Source of the DNA: Halomonas sp. DQ26W
Lineage (GTDB): Bacteria > Pseudomonadota > Gammaproteobacteria > Pseudomonadales > Halomonadaceae
Direction: 5' to 3'
Assembly (NCBI RefSeq): GCF_003339685.1
Contig: NZ_QPKI01000007.1
Span: 62,324-126,323 of the forward strand
DNA length: 64,000 nt
The position numbers and the translations under genes were made by a program. Below the pieces are notes generated by a model, which saw only the letters and a list, made by a program, of their open reading frames with translations, made no database searches and was not told where the DNA came from. Of the stretch, positions 16,451 to 27,136 are shown piece after piece; the first letter of the stretch is position 1, and each line of letters opens with the position of its first letter.

Positions 16451-18016
16451 ATGTCCGTGAGCCATAGTGACAAGACACCGTCAATCACGCTGAGGCCGCT
16501 TTATCGGGCCGCCCAGGTCGAGGAGCTAGACCGCCGCACCATTGAGGCAGGTATCGAGGGTTTCGCGCTGATGCAGCGGGCGGCGACTGCGGCCTGGCAG
16601 AGCCTCAAGGCACGCTGGCCGGGAGTGCGACGTTTAACGGTGCTTTGCGGTGGCGGCAACAACGGTGGCGATGGCCACGTGCTTGCGGCTCTTGCCGGGG
16701 TGGCGGGCCTAGACGTCCAGCGCATCGTACTCAAGTCGGCAGAGTCCCTAGAGGGCGATGCGGCACGGGCAGCGGAAATGGCGACGGCTGCCGGGGTCGG
16801 GATAGTGCCATGGCGGCCGGGCCTGGACTTCACTGGAGAGGTGGTGGTGGACGCTCTGCTGGGCACCGGCCTTGGTGGTGAGGTGCGCGGCGACATCCGT
16901 GATGCCATTGAGGCCATCAACGCCAGCGGCCTCCCGGTGCTGGCCATCGACACGCCCTCGGGTCTGGCAGCCGATACCGGGGCCGAGCTTGGCGTGGCGG
17001 TACGAGCCACTCGGACGGTCACCTTCATCGGCGACAAGATCGGTCTGCATACCGGCCGTGCCCCCGATCTCGCTGGCGAAGTGCATTTTCGGGCACTCGG
17101 CGTCGATGCCGGCGGCCATCAAGACATAGCGCCGGCAGCCTGGCTGCTCAACGGTGAACTGCTTCCTGCTCTGCTACCGCCCCGCGAGCGGGATGCGCAC
17201 AAGGGAGCAATGGGCCATGTGCTGGTGGTGGGAGGCGCACCCGGTTTCGGCGGTGCGGGGCTGCTAGCCAGCGAAGCCGCAGCCAGGCTGGGCGCCGGCA
17301 AGATCAGCCTGGCCACTGCGCCGGAGCATGTTGCGGCCTGTCTGACGTATCGTCCCGAGGTCATGGTTCACGGCGTGCGCGGGATGGCGGACCTCGGCGA
17401 CCTTACGGAGCGTGCCGATATTCTGGTGGTGGGGCCAGGGCTCGGGCAGGGTGCCTGGGGGCAAGGCATGCTCCAGGTATCGCTGATGGCGGGGCTGCCT
17501 ATGGTAGTGGATGCCGATGGCCTCAACCTGCTGGCCAGCCGCTGGGCCGAGGAGCGGCGTGACGACTGGATACTCACACCACATCCCGGCGAGGCTGCTC
17601 GGCTGCTCGGCATCAGTGCTGCCGAGGTTGAGACCGACCGACCGGCAGCGGTGGCCGAATTGCAGCGTCGGCGCGGTGGGGTGATCATTCTCAAGGGCGC
17701 CGGCACTCTGGTAGCCGGGCCGATGGGGTTAACGGTCTGCCCCTATGGCAACCCCGGTATGGCATCGGGGGGGATGGGCGATGTCCTGTCGGGAATGCTC
17801 GGAGCGTTGCTGGCCCAGGGAGTGCCGCTGGAGAGTGCCGCTAGTCTGGGCGTGGTCGTGCATGCCATGGCTGCCGATCTGGCCGCCCGGGATGGCGGTG
17901 AGCGTGGTCTGCTGGCTGCCGATCTGGCATCCTATGCCCGAAGGCTGATCAACCCCGAGGCTAACGTTGGCATCTATCCCCAGGCAGGTAGCGACAATGC
18001 GCGTGCGACTCGATGA
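16451..18016 (+). CDS. nnr: Bifunctional NAD(P)H-hydrate repair enzyme Nnr (epimerase + dehydratase)
   Basis: A 521-aa two-domain repair protein. The YjeF N-terminal epimerase (about 10-225; GGGNNGGDG motif) interconverts R- and S-NAD(P)HX. The ribokinase-like C-terminal ADP-dependent dehydratase (about 235-515; GMASGGMGDVLSG motif) restores NAD(P)H. The start MSVSHSDK follows AGGGGAGA at a good distance, while an upstream ATG at 16418 lacks one. The 3' end overlaps tsaE by 20 bp, which suggests coupled translation. Confidence 0.95.
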   Translation: MSVSHSDKTPSITLRPLYRAAQVEELDRRTIEAGIEGFALMQRAATAAWQSLKARWPGVRRLTVLCGGGNNGGDGHVLAALAGVAGLDVQRIVLKSAESLEGDAARAAEMATAAGVGIVPWRPGLDFTGEVVVDALLGTGLGGEVRGDIRDAIEAINASGLPVLAIDTPSGLAADTGAELGVAVRATRTVTFIGDKIGLHTGRAPDLAGEVHFRALGVDAGGHQDIAPAAWLLNGELLPALLPPRERDAHKGAMGHVLVVGGAPGFGGAGLLASEAAARLGAGKISLATAPEHVAACLTYRPEVMVHGVRGMADLGDLTERADILVVGPGLGQGAWGQGMLQVSLMAGLPMVVDADGLNLLASRWAEERRDDWILTPHPGEAARLLGISAAEVETDRPAAVAELQRRRGGVIILKGAGTLVAGPMGLTVCPYGNPGMASGGMGDVLSGMLGALLAQGVPLESAASLGVVVHAMAADLAARDGGERGLLAADLASYARRLINPEANVGIYPQAGSDNARATR

Positions 18017-18497
18017 CGAAGACCGACAGGTCGACTTCGGCAGGTGCCTGGGACGCGCTCTGCGCGGTCAGGGGCGTGTCTATCTGGAGGGCGAGCTGGG
18101 GGCCGGAAAGACTACGCTCACGCGTGGCATTCTGCGCGCCTATGGTCACGAGGGGGCCGTGAAAAGCCCGACCTATACCCTGGTGGAGCCCTACGTCACG
18201 GGTGGCAAATACCTCTACCATTTCGATCTTTATCGGCTGGGAGACCCGGAGGAGCTGGAGTTCATCGGTGGTCGCGACCTGTTTGCCGACGACGCCCTGT
18301 GCATCGTCGAGTGGCCTAGCCGAGGTGCAGGGTGGTTGCCAGAGCCGGACTTGCGCATCACCCTGACACTTGGCGAGCCGGGCCGTATCGCCAGCCTGGA
18401 GGCCTTCTCCGATCTGGGGCGTTCGGTCCTTGTGACACTGTCGCAGGAGATGGCCTTTGACGACATGATTATCGAGCAGGAACGCGAACAACAGTGA
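17997..18497 (+). CDS. tsaE: tRNA threonylcarbamoyladenosine biosynthesis ATPase TsaE
   Basis: A 166-aa P-loop ATPase that acts with TsaB and TsaD in t6A37 synthesis on tRNAs. Walker A is GELGAGKTTLTRG, and the conserved SPTYTLVEPY and HFDLYRLGDPEELEFIG blocks follow. The start MRVRLDDEDRQVDFG lies inside the 3' end of nnr, preceded by AGGTAG. The amiB start overlaps its stop. tsaB and tsaD are not in the window. Confidence 0.95.
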   Translation: MRVRLDDEDRQVDFGRCLGRALRGQGRVYLEGELGAGKTTLTRGILRAYGHEGAVKSPTYTLVEPYVTGGKYLYHFDLYRLGDPEELEFIGGRDLFADDALCIVEWPSRGAGWLPEPDLRITLTLGEPGRIASLEAFSDLGRSVLVTLSQEMAFDDMIIEQEREQQ

Positions 18498-18499
18498 TT

Positions 18500-19993
18500 A
18501 TGACCCGATGCCTGCCCCTATTTCGTTTGAGAGAAGCGTTTTCTACAGTGCTGATGAGGCACTGCGTGCTCTTCGCGGTACTATTTCCGCTGTTGTTGCT
18601 TGCCCCATTTGCGCAGTCGGCGCAGGTCGACAATGTCCGCCTCTGGGCCGCTCCCGACCATGCCCGCCTGGTCTTCGACCTGTCTGGTCATGCCGAGGCC
18701 GATATCTTCCTTCTCGACAACCCACGACGGCTGGTGATCGACCTCGACGATAGCGGTCTCAACACCGAGCTTTCTTCGCTGAAACTGGATGGCAGCGCCA
18801 TTACTGCCGTGCGCAGCGGAGTGCGCGACGGCAACGGCCTGCGGGTGGTGCTGGAGCTTTCCCGTGAGGTGGAGCCACGCCATTTCACGCTTCCGCCCAA
18901 TGACCAGTATGGTCACCGCTTGGTGGTTGACATGGAGTACCCGGGCGAAAGTGCGGTGCAGAATCCTATCGATCCCATCGAGGCGATGATCCGTGAGCAG
19001 GAAATCGTCGCCAGTCGTGGCAGTGCCGAAGGAGGCGAGAGCACACCGCGTGCGCAGGCCGATACCGCCATCGCGAGCCAGCCTGCAGCCCCCCATCCTC
19101 GCCGTGATATCATTATCGCCATCGACCCCGGTCATGGGGGGGAGGACCCAGGGGCGATCGGGCCTGGCGGCACGCGCGAGAAGGATGTGGTCATGGAGAT
19201 CAGTCGCCGGCTGCAGCGGCTGGTGGATGACGCCGAGGGCTTCCGTGCAGTGATGATTCGCGATGGGGACTATTATATCGGCCTGCGTCAGCGAACCCGT
19301 ATCGCTCGTGAGCAGAAGGCCGACTTCTTCATCTCCATTCATGCCGATGCGTTCAACAGTCCCCGTCCCAACGGCAGTTCCGTGTATGCCCTCTCCCAAC
19401 GCGGCGCCACCTCCGAGACGGCCCAGTGGCTTGCAGCCAGCGAGAACCAGGCCGACCTGATCGGCGGCGTGGACGGCAACCTGTCGCTGAATGACAAGGA
19501 CGAAGTGCTGCGAGGCGTGCTGCTCGATCTCACCATGACCGCAACACTCAATGATTCGCTGGCGATCGGTGGTCAGGTGCTGGAGAGGTTGGGGCGCGTC
19601 AATCGGTTGCATAAGTCGCGTGTCGAGCAGGCCGGTTTCATGGTTCTTAAGTCGCCGGATATCCCGTCGCTGCTGATCGAAACAGGATTCATTTCCAATC
19701 CCGACGAGGAGCGCCGACTGCGTGACTCCAGTCATCAACAGCGCTTGGCAGAATCGATTTTCACCGGGTTACGCTCGCATTTTCAGAGCAACCCCCCGCC
19801 GGCCAGCCTGCTGGCCTGGCAGAGGGACAACCATCGCAATCCCTCGGGCAACGAGTATCGTATCCAGCCGGGAGACACCCTGTCACAGATTGCGGCACGC
19901 CATGGCGTGCCGGTGGGGCAGCTAAAGCAGGCCAACGAGCTCAACGGAGACGTAATTCGCGTTGGACAGGTGCTGAGGATCCCTCGCTCATGA
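18500..19993 (+). CDS. amiB: N-acetylmuramoyl-L-alanine amidase AmiB
   Basis: A 497-aa periplasmic amidase that splits septal peptidoglycan during daughter-cell separation. Order of parts: signal sequence ending near AQSA (about residue 40); AMIN domain; Asp/Ser/Ala-rich linker; zinc amidase_3 domain ([32 protein letters not shown]); C-terminal LysM repeat ([17 protein letters not shown]). E. coli AmiB also ends in LysM. A GTG two codons earlier overlaps the tsaE stop and could be the true start. The stop overlaps mutL by four bases. Confidence 0.93.
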   Translation: MTRCLPLFRLREAFSTVLMRHCVLFAVLFPLLLLAPFAQSAQVDNVRLWAAPDHARLVFDLSGHAEADIFLLDNPRRLVIDLDDSGLNTELSSLKLDGSAITAVRSGVRDGNGLRVVLELSREVEPRHFTLPPNDQYGHRLVVDMEYPGESAVQNPIDPIEAMIREQEIVASRGSAEGGESTPRAQADTAIASQPAAPHPRRDIIIAIDPGHGGEDPGAIGPGGTREKDVVMEISRRLQRLVDDAEGFRAVMIRDGDYYIGLRQRTRIAREQKADFFISIHADAFNSPRPNGSSVYALSQRGATSETAQWLAASENQADLIGGVDGNLSLNDKDEVLRGVLLDLTMTATLNDSLAIGGQVLERLGRVNRLHKSRVEQAGFMVLKSPDIPSLLIETGFISNPDEERRLRDSSHQQRLAESIFTGLRSHFQSNPPPASLLAWQRDNHRNPSGNEYRIQPGDTLSQIAARHGVPVGQLKQANELNGDVIRVGQVLRIPRS

Positions 19994-21987
19994 CAGTGAC
20001 TGACGAAATGGCTGACGAAACGCTCGAGGGGCGCCGCATACGGGTGCTCGATCCACGCCTGGCCAACCAGATCGCCGCTGGCGAAGTGGTAGAGCGTCCG
20101 GCGTCGGTGGTCAAGGAGCTGGTCGAGAATGCCATCGATGCCGGCAGTCGACGGATCGAGGTGGAGCTCGAGGCGGGCGGTACCCGGCTGATTCGAGTGC
20201 GTGACGATGGCTGCGGTATCGGCGAGGAGGATCTGCCGCTGGCCCTGTCGCGTCATGCCACCAGCAAGATCGCGTCACTGGAAGATCTCGAGGGGGTAGC
20301 CAGCCTGGGCTTTCGCGGCGAGGCGCTGGCCTCGATCAGCTCGGTATCGCGCCTGGAATTGATGGCCAACGTCGACGACGACCCCCGCAACGGCTGGCGC
20401 GTGGTCGCCGAGGGCCGCCAGATGGAGCCGCGTGTCACGCCGGCACCGCATCCTCGAGGCACCTCCCTGACGGTTCGCGACCTGTTCTTCAATACGCCCG
20501 CGCGGCGCAAGTTCCTGCGTACCGAGAAGACCGAGTACGGCCACGTGGAGGAGGCGTTTCGTCGCCTGGCGCTGTCGCGTTTCGATATTGCCTGGGTCCT
20601 CAGGCATAACCAGAAGACCGTGCATCAGTTGCCTGCCAGCCCGGATGCGGCGGCTCGCGAGCGGCGTATCAGTGCATTGCTCGGCAAGGGCTTTCTCGAC
20701 AACGCTCTGCACCTGGATCTCGAGGCCGGCAGCCTCAGGCTATGGGGATGGGTCGGCTTGCCTACCCATTCCCGGGCCCAGGCCGATCAGCAGTATTTCT
20801 TCGTCAACGGCCGGGTGGTGCGCGACCGCCTGGTGGCCCACGCCATACGCCAGGCCTATCGGGACGTACTGTTTCATGGCCGCCATCCCGTGTTCGTGCT
20901 CTATCTCGAGGTCGACCCCACGGTGGTGGACGTCAATGTTCATCCCACCAAGCATGAAGTGCGTTTCCGCGACGGCCGCATGGTGCATGATTTCCTCTTC
21001 TCGAGCCTGCATCGGGCCCTGGCCGAGGCGCGCCCCGGCGAGCAGGGCGATCGTGCCGCCGACGTGGCCGAGGGCATGTCGGCAAGCGACGAGGTTGGCC
21101 AGAGTGGACATGAAATCCGTGAAATCGGCGGGCGCTGGCAACAGCAGCCCATGGCCCTGCACGCTCAGCCCGGTGGCGGTGGCGAGCGGGTGACGCCGGA
21201 TCGCGTGCGGGCCTTCATGAACGGCTATCGGGCGCTGCATCCGGAACATGAGACGAGCCTGCTCACCCCTCAGCCTGCCGCGCCGGGTGCCGGTGGCAGC
21301 GCGGCCTTGGCCGAGCGCCAGCCTGAGGTTGGCCAAACCGGGGCCCAGCCAGTGCGCTCCACGATGCCCGGGGAGGATGCCACCCGTGCGCCACCGCTGG
21401 GCTACGCCATTGCCCAGCTGCATGGTGTCTATATCCTCTCCGAGACGGAGCGTGGTCTGATGATCGTGGATATGCATGCCGCCCATGAGCGCATCGTCTA
21501 TGAGCGCATGAAGCTTCAGGTGCATGGTGATGCAGAGGGTGAAGGGCGCTTGCAGGCTCAGCCGCTGCTGGTGCCGGTGTCGCTGGCGGCCAGTGCCGCG
21601 GAAGTCGCCACCGCCGAGGCCGAGCGCGACGCCTTCGCCCGATTGGGCGTTGAGCTCGACGTGGCCGGTCCCGAGACCCTGCTGATACGTCAGCTACCGG
21701 CGCTGCTGGTGGATGCCGATGTTGAGCCGCTGATCCGCGACATGCTTGGCGACCTGGAGCGCTACGGCCGTTCAGATCGGCTGGAGGCGCACGTCAACGA
21801 GTTGTTGGCCACCATGGCCTGCCATGGCAGCGTGCGAGCCAACCGGCGGCTGACGATCGCAGAAATGAACGCCTTGCTGCGCGACATGGAGCGCACTGAA
21901 CGCAGTGGCCAGTGCAACCACGGCCGTCCCACCTGGACCGAGATGTCCCTCAAGGAACTGGACCGGCTCTTTATGAGAGGACAGTAG
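19990..21987 (+). CDS. mutL: DNA mismatch repair protein MutL (endonuclease type)
   Basis: A 665-aa GHKL ATPase coordinating mismatch repair. N-terminal motifs: [17 protein letters not shown] and [11 protein letters not shown]. The variable linker (about 340-450) is Gln/Gly/Pro rich. The C-terminal dimerisation domain carries D494-M-H-A-A-H-E, fitting the metal-binding DxHAxxExxxxE nuclease motif, plus ACHGSVRAN and CNHGRPT. E. coli MutL lacks this motif. Nicking by MutL itself, without MutH and Dam, is therefore predicted. The ATG overlaps the amiB stop. Confidence 0.96.
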   Translation: MTVTDEMADETLEGRRIRVLDPRLANQIAAGEVVERPASVVKELVENAIDAGSRRIEVELEAGGTRLIRVRDDGCGIGEEDLPLALSRHATSKIASLEDLEGVASLGFRGEALASISSVSRLELMANVDDDPRNGWRVVAEGRQMEPRVTPAPHPRGTSLTVRDLFFNTPARRKFLRTEKTEYGHVEEAFRRLALSRFDIAWVLRHNQKTVHQLPASPDAAARERRISALLGKGFLDNALHLDLEAGSLRLWGWVGLPTHSRAQADQQYFFVNGRVVRDRLVAHAIRQAYRDVLFHGRHPVFVLYLEVDPTVVDVNVHPTKHEVRFRDGRMVHDFLFSSLHRALAEARPGEQGDRAADVAEGMSASDEVGQSGHEIREIGGRWQQQPMALHAQPGGGGERVTPDRVRAFMNGYRALHPEHETSLLTPQPAAPGAGGSAALAERQPEVGQTGAQPVRSTMPGEDATRAPPLGYAIAQLHGVYILSETERGLMIVDMHAAHERIVYERMKLQVHGDAEGEGRLQAQPLLVPVSLAASAAEVATAEAERDAFARLGVELDVAGPETLLIRQLPALLVDADVEPLIRDMLGDLERYGRSDRLEAHVNELLATMACHGSVRANRRLTIAEMNALLRDMERTERSGQCNHGRPTWTEMSLKELDRLFMRGQ

Positions 21988-22059
21988 CAAACGTTAGGTT
22001 CATCGCATTTTGGCGAGAAGCGCCGGCTCAGCTTCTCTGCTCCAAGCCCGAGACATTTG

Positions 22060-23010
22060 ATGCCAGATACCCGCCCCCCCGCCATCCTTCTGATGGGTCC
22101 CACCGCCGCCGGCAAGACCGATCTGGCCATGGCACTTCATGAGCGGCTCGAGTGTGACCTGGTCAGCATGGATTCGGCCATGGTCTACCGCGGCATGGAT
22201 ATCGGCAGCGCCAAGCCCTCGCCCCAGGAGCTTGCCCGGGCGCCGCACCGCCTGATCGACATTCGTGACCCGGTCGAGCCCTATTCGGCGGCGGATTTCC
22301 GCGATGACGCTTTGCGCGAGATGCGACATACCACCACAGCAGGCCGGGTGCCGCTGCTGGTGGGCGGCACCATGATGTATGCCAAGCGCCTGCTCGAGGG
22401 CGTCGCCAACCTGCCGCCGGCCGATCCGGTGATACGCGCTGAACTGCAGCGTGAGGTCGAGCGGCACGGGCTTGCCGCCATGCACGCGGCACTGGCACGT
22501 ATTGACCCGGTGTCCGCGCAGCGCATTCATCCCAACGATCCACAGCGTCTGATGCGGGCCATGGAAGTCTATCGTGCCACCAGCCTGACACTTACCGAAC
22601 TCTGGCAGCGGCAACGTTCTGAAACCTTCCCGTGGAACGTGTTGTCGATAGGAATCACGCCGCTTGACCGTCGTATCTTGCACGAGCGTATTGCCGTACG
22701 TTTCGATGCCATGCTTGAGGCCGGCTTGATCGAGGAAGTGATGGCGCTTCGCGCCCGTGGCGATCTTCACCCCGAGCTGCCCTCCATGAAGAGTGTGGGT
22801 TATCGTCAGGTATGGGACTATCTCGATGGTAAGCTCGATGGCGAGGGGGATATCGAGCAGCTGCGCCATCGCACCGTCGTTGCGACTCGGCAGCTGGCAA
22901 AGCGTCAATTGACCTGGTTACGCGGCTGGCCGGGACTACACTGGGTCGATGCCCAGGGTAACGATGCATTGGGTGAGGTCCTGAAACTCGTGCGCGAAAT
23001 CGGCTCTTAG
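22060..23010 (+). CDS. miaA: tRNA dimethylallyltransferase
   Basis: A 316-aa enzyme that adds an isopentenyl group to A37 of tRNAs reading UNN codons. The P-loop [11 protein letters not shown], the [16 protein letters not shown] block, [14 protein letters not shown] and the C-terminal [13 protein letters not shown] are family hallmarks. It starts at ATG 22060, one codon after a possible TTG. It lies between mutL and hfq as in E. coli, and the 89 bp to hfq contain no strong terminator. Confidence 0.96.
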   Translation: MPDTRPPAILLMGPTAAGKTDLAMALHERLECDLVSMDSAMVYRGMDIGSAKPSPQELARAPHRLIDIRDPVEPYSAADFRDDALREMRHTTTAGRVPLLVGGTMMYAKRLLEGVANLPPADPVIRAELQREVERHGLAAMHAALARIDPVSAQRIHPNDPQRLMRAMEVYRATSLTLTELWQRQRSETFPWNVLSIGITPLDRRILHERIAVRFDAMLEAGLIEEVMALRARGDLHPELPSMKSVGYRQVWDYLDGKLDGEGDIEQLRHRTVVATRQLAKRQLTWLRGWPGLHWVDAQGNDALGEVLKLVREIGS

Positions 23011-23099
23011 CGTAAGATGTTGGCTTCGAGTGGCCGGGTGACCAGCCGAGCAAGAACACAACTTCCACCCCTCATGAGAACGTTTTAGGGAGAGGTAGC

Positions 23100-23351
23100 A
23101 TGTCCAAAGGGCAATCCCTTCAAGACCCGTACCTGAATATCCTGCGCAAGGAGCGCATTCCGGTGTCGATTTTCCTGGTCAACGGCATCAAGCTGCAGGG
23201 GCAGATCGAGTCTTTCGATCAGTTCGTCATTCTGCTGCGCAATACCGTCAGCCAGATGGTGTACAAGCATGCCATTTCCACGGTGGTGCCATCGCGCAAT
23301 GTGCGCCTGCCGCCGCAGGATCCTGCGGCTCCGCCGGAAAGCAACGTGTGA
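23100..23351 (+). CDS. hfq: RNA chaperone Hfq
   Basis: An 83-aa Sm-like hexameric RNA chaperone. The Sm1 motif ([26 protein letters not shown]) and Sm2 ([12 protein letters not shown]) are complete. The C-terminal tail after residue 66 is short ([13 protein letters not shown]), much shorter than in E. coli and similar to Pseudomonas. The core RNA-binding faces, including Gln8, Phe42 and the KH motif, are intact. GGGAGAGG at 23089-23096 is close to the ATG. hflX follows after nine bases. Confidence 0.97.
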   Translation: MSKGQSLQDPYLNILRKERIPVSIFLVNGIKLQGQIESFDQFVILLRNTVSQMVYKHAISTVVPSRNVRLPPQDPAAPPESNV

Positions 23352-23360
23352 GGATATTGT

Positions 23361-24683
23361 TTGTTTTTTGAACGTCCCGATGCCGGCGAAACGGCAGTAC
23401 TGGTTCATGTGGACTTTCAGGATGAGCGCGAACGCGAGGATCCGGGTGAGTTTCTGGAACTTGTGCGTTCCGCGGGGGCCGAGCCGGCCACTCTGCTGAG
23501 TGGTAGCCGGCATCGGCCCGATTCGCGTACCTTCATTGGTAGCGGTAAGGTTGAGGAGCTGCGTGAAACGCTGAGTATGCACGGCGCGGAACTGGTGATC
23601 TTCAACCATGCCCTGAGTCCTTCGCAGGAGCGCAACCTCGAGCAGGTGCTCAAGTGCCGTGTGCTTGACCGTACGGGGCTCATCCTCGATATCTTCGCCC
23701 AACGGGCGCGTACCCATGAGGGCAAGTTGCAGGTCGAGCTGGCTCAACTAGAGTACATGTCCACGCGTTTGATTCGAGGCTGGACTCACCTGGAGCGACA
23801 GAAGGGCGGTATCGGCCTGCGTGGCCCCGGTGAGACCCAGCTGGAGACCGACCGGCGCCTGTTGAGGGCGCGCATCAAGGCGATTCACAAGCGACTCGAC
23901 AAGGTGCGCAGTCAGCGCGCCCAGAATCGACGTGCCCGAGCCCGGGCCGAGATACCCAGCGTTTCTCTGGTCGGCTACACCAACGCCGGCAAGTCGACGC
24001 TGTTCAATGCGTTGACCGAATCCAAGGTCTATACGGCCGATCAGCTGTTCGCTACCCTCGACCCGACGCTGAGACGCCTGGAAATCGGCGATGTGGGTCC
24101 CGTGGTATTGGCCGATACCGTCGGTTTCATCCGTCACCTGCCGCACAAGTTGGTGGAGGCGTTTCAGGCCACCCTTCAAGAGGCCGCCGAAGCCGCATTG
24201 CTTGTGCATGTCATCGATGCCGCGGACCCTGATCGCGAGCGCAATATCGCCGAGGTCGAGGGAGTGCTGAATGAAATTGGTGCCTTGGATGTGCCGATAC
24301 TCAAGGTGATGAACAAGATCGATCTGCTCGACAGCGCGCCACGAATCGAGCGTGACGGCCAGGGCCGGCCTGAGGTGGTCTGGCTTTCGGCAAAGGAGAA
24401 CCGGGGGCTCGAGTTGTTGGAGGAGGCGCTTTCTGAGTGTCTCGCCGATGACGTAATCGATTTTTCCCTGACCCTTTCGCCGGAACAGGGCCGGTTGCGG
24501 GCGGGCTTGCACGAGCTGGGCGCCGTCAGGGAAGAGCATTTCGAGGAACCAGAAGGCAAAGTGGGGCTCAAAGTGCGGCTTCCTAGGCGCGACTTTCTGC
24601 AGTTGATGGCACGGCTGGATGAACGGGCCGAGGATTACTTGCCTTCCGAGCTGTGTGAACGTCCGGTATGGGAGGGTAGATAG
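23361..24683 (+). CDS. hflX: Ribosome-splitting GTPase HflX
   Basis: A 440-aa GTPase that rescues stalled 70S ribosomes under stress. The HflX N-domain covers about 1-190 (SRHRPDSRTFIGSGKVEEL; LEYMSTRLIRGWTHLERQ; GPGETQLETDRR). The G domain has GYTNAGKST (G1), DTVGFI (G3) and NKID (G4). The family-typical start FFERPDAGETAVLVHVDF has no ATG. It begins with TTG at 23361, with GAGG seven bases upstream. TTG use may set a low translation rate relative to hfq. Confidence 0.94.
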   Translation: MFFERPDAGETAVLVHVDFQDEREREDPGEFLELVRSAGAEPATLLSGSRHRPDSRTFIGSGKVEELRETLSMHGAELVIFNHALSPSQERNLEQVLKCRVLDRTGLILDIFAQRARTHEGKLQVELAQLEYMSTRLIRGWTHLERQKGGIGLRGPGETQLETDRRLLRARIKAIHKRLDKVRSQRAQNRRARARAEIPSVSLVGYTNAGKSTLFNALTESKVYTADQLFATLDPTLRRLEIGDVGPVVLADTVGFIRHLPHKLVEAFQATLQEAAEAALLVHVIDAADPDRERNIAEVEGVLNEIGALDVPILKVMNKIDLLDSAPRIERDGQGRPEVVWLSAKENRGLELLEEALSECLADDVIDFSLTLSPEQGRLRAGLHELGAVREEHFEEPEGKVGLKVRLPRRDFLQLMARLDERAEDYLPSELCERPVWEGR

Positions 24684-24824
24684 CCTCAGGCTGTCTGGCC
24701 GAAAGGGTCGGCTTCCCTATAACAGAATAGCCAGGCGCCGTTGGCGCCAACGACAGGATGGCAACCGACTCTCCCACCGACCAATCAATGGTGGCGGGGA
24801 GGCAACGCAGAGTGGAGACGACAT

Positions 24825-26054
24825 ATGGCTTGGAATGAGCCTGGTGGCGGTGGCAACCAGAATGACCCCTGGAGCGGAGGGGGCCGACGCGGCGGTGGTA
24901 ATGGCGGCGGTAACCGTGGCGGTAATCAGGGGCCACCCGACCTCGATGAAGCCCTGAAGAAATTTCAGGACAAGCTCAACAACATGCTGGGTGGCCGCGG
25001 GGGCAAGGGTGGCGGTGGCCGTGGTGGCAAGGGAGGCGGCGGCAAGCCACGCAATACGCTTGCTTTGCCCGGCCTGTTGCTGGTCATTGCCCTGGCGATC
25101 TGGGGGGCCTCGGGCTTCTACCTGGTCGACCAGGCAGAGCGTGGTGTCGTGCTGCGCTTCGGCAAGTTCCAGGACGTGGTCACGCCCGGCCTTCACTGGA
25201 ACCCGCCTCTGATCGATGATGTGCGCATGGTCAACGTGACCCGGGTTCGCTCGCTGACTCAGTCTCAGGCGATGCTGACCCGAGACGAGAATATTGTCGA
25301 GGTCGAGATCTCGGCCCAGTACCAGGTCAATAACCCGCGCGATTTCGTGCTCAACGTGCGCAACCCCCAGCTTTCTATCGAGAATGCGCTGGATTCCGCA
25401 CTGCGTCACGTGGTCGGTGGCACCGACATGATCGAGATCCTCACTTCCGGGCGTGAAATTCTCGGTAGCTCCGTCGCCAGCCGCCTGCAGAGCTATCTGG
25501 ACAGCTACGGCACCGGTATTCGTCTGCAGACCATCAACATCGAGTCCACCTCGGCGCCGGGCCCGGTCATCGACGCCTTCGATGACGTCATCAGGGCGCG
25601 CGAGGATCGTCAGCGGACCATCAACGAGGGCATGGCTTACGCCAATGCCATCATTCCTGCCGCTCAGGGTCAGGCGCAGCGCCTGGTTGAGCAGGGTCAG
25701 GGTTATCGAGAGTCGGTGGTAGCCGAGGCCCAGGGTCAGGCAAACCGCTTCAATGCACTGCTGGTACAGTACCGCAATGCACCGGACATCATGCGTGAGC
25801 GCCTCTACCTGGATGCCATCGCCGAGGTCTTCGGCGAGACGCCGAAGGTGCTGATCGACGTCAGCGACGAGACACCATTGATGTATCTGCCCCTCGACCA
25901 GCGACCCGGCGGCACCCGCAGCGGCGAGGGTGATGGCGACCGTGCTCGTGGCGAGAGCGGCGAACTGGATCCGCGTGTCCTCGAGCGGCTCCGTACCACC
26001 TCCTCCTCGCAGGGCGGTGGCAGCAACAGTGGTATCCGCAGGGAGGGCCGCTAA
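24825..26054 (+). CDS. hflK: FtsH-modulating membrane protein HflK
   Basis: A 409-aa SPFH/band-7 protein that forms, with HflC, a membrane vault around the FtsH protease. The N-terminal cytoplasmic tail is very Gly/Asn/Arg-rich (about residues 4-75), followed by one helix (about 80-100; LPGLLLVIALAIWGASGFYLV) and the SPFH domain. The C-terminal tail is polar and low-complexity. The start MAWNEPGGGGNQNDPW follows GTGGAGA. A longer frame from 24741 lacks homology. It directly abuts hflC. Confidence 0.95.
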   Translation: MAWNEPGGGGNQNDPWSGGGRRGGGNGGGNRGGNQGPPDLDEALKKFQDKLNNMLGGRGGKGGGGRGGKGGGGKPRNTLALPGLLLVIALAIWGASGFYLVDQAERGVVLRFGKFQDVVTPGLHWNPPLIDDVRMVNVTRVRSLTQSQAMLTRDENIVEVEISAQYQVNNPRDFVLNVRNPQLSIENALDSALRHVVGGTDMIEILTSGREILGSSVASRLQSYLDSYGTGIRLQTINIESTSAPGPVIDAFDDVIRAREDRQRTINEGMAYANAIIPAAQGQAQRLVEQGQGYRESVVAEAQGQANRFNALLVQYRNAPDIMRERLYLDAIAEVFGETPKVLIDVSDETPLMYLPLDQRPGGTRSGEGDGDRARGESGELDPRVLERLRTTSSSQGGGSNSGIRREGR

Positions 26055-26939
26055 ATGATCAATAATCGTTCACTGATTATCGTGGGAACCCTGGCTGCCG
26101 CTGCCTGGCTTGCCAGCAACAGCCTCTATGTGGTCGACGAGACCGAGCGTGCCGTCAAGCTGCGCTTCGGTGAGGTAATCGAGGAGAACATCCAGCCGGG
26201 CCTGCACTTCAAAGTGCCGATCACCCAGACTGTCCGCAAGTTCGATACGCGGGTGCTGACCCTGGATACCGATACCAGCCGCTACCTGACCCTCGAGCAG
26301 AAGGCGGTGATCGTCGACTCCTTCGTCAAGTGGCAGGTGGTCAACCCGACGCGTTACTACGAGGCGACAGCCGGCGACGAGCTGATGGCGATCCGCCTGA
26401 TCCAGCCACGGGTCGACGAGAGCCTGCGTAACGAGTTCGGCCGTCTGGACCTTCAGCAGATCATTGCAGAGCGTCGCGATGATTTGATGATCCGGCCGAC
26501 CGAGGACCTCGATACGTTGATGCGCGATGAACTCGGGGTCTCGATTCTCGATATCCGCGTCAAGCGAATCGACCTGCCGGAAGACGTCTCGGCGGCGGTC
26601 TATGACCGCATGCGCTCCGAGCGTGAGCGGGAGGCCCGCGAATGGCGTGCCCAAGGCCAGGAAGAGGCTGAGCGTATCCGTGCCAACGCTGACCGTCGTC
26701 GGCAGGTGCTTCTGGCGCAGGCCACCGAGCGTGCCGAAACGCTGCGTGGTGAAGGCGATGCCGAAGCGGCGGGGATCTTCTCCGAGGCCTACGGCCAGGA
26801 TCAGGAGTTCTTCTCCTTCTGGCGCAGCCTCAACGCCTATCGGGATAGCTTCGACGGAGAAAAGGATATGCTGGTGCTGGATCCCTCCAGCGACTTCTTC
26901 CGCTATCTCAAGTCGCCGTTTCCTGACCCGCAGGGCTGA
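26055..26939 (+). CDS. hflC: FtsH-modulating membrane protein HflC
   Basis: A 294-aa SPFH protein, partner of HflK. It has a single N-terminal helix (residues 5-25), the band-7 domain (YVVDETERAVKLRFGEV) and a charged helix (MRSEREREAREWRAQGQEEAE) with the usual assembly heptads. The ATG immediately follows the hflK TAA, a layout consistent with equimolar expression. A terminator stands about 110 bp downstream, closing the amiB-to-hflC run. Confidence 0.96.
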   Translation: MINNRSLIIVGTLAAAAWLASNSLYVVDETERAVKLRFGEVIEENIQPGLHFKVPITQTVRKFDTRVLTLDTDTSRYLTLEQKAVIVDSFVKWQVVNPTRYYEATAGDELMAIRLIQPRVDESLRNEFGRLDLQQIIAERRDDLMIRPTEDLDTLMRDELGVSILDIRVKRIDLPEDVSAAVYDRMRSEREREAREWRAQGQEEAERIRANADRRRQVLLAQATERAETLRGEGDAEAAGIFSEAYGQDQEFFSFWRSLNAYRDSFDGEKDMLVLDPSSDFFRYLKSPFPDPQG

Positions 26940-27048
26940 TGCAAAAGCGGCGAGAAGCAGCCTGTATGCTGCCTCCCGCCGCTTCCATGTGCCTCATGCA
27001 AGGCTTCCGGCGGGGTTCAACACACCGTCAAACGTGGTAGAATCCTTG

Positions 27049-27072
27049 AACCGGGCGTGGCCCGGTTTTTTT
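27049..27072 (+). terminator. Rho-independent terminator after hflC
   Basis: Perfect 8-bp stem AACCGGGC / GCCCGGTT with a GTG loop, running into seven T residues. It ends about 65 bases before hisZ, so hisZ should have its own promoter or rely on read-through. Confidence 0.88.
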
Positions 27073-27136
27073 GTGGGCATTCATTGCTAACGGAACTCCT
27101 TTCGCCCCGCTCCCAATCGTCTGCAGGATTGACAAC

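Noticed and set aside
18581..19738. 385-codon minus-strand frame opposite amiB
   Set aside because: Shadow of amiB; no homology or ribosome site.
23011..23099. Sigma-32 promoter upstream of hfq
   Set aside because: CCCCTCAT at about 23077 resembles a -10, but no CTTGAA-like -35 lies at the right distance.
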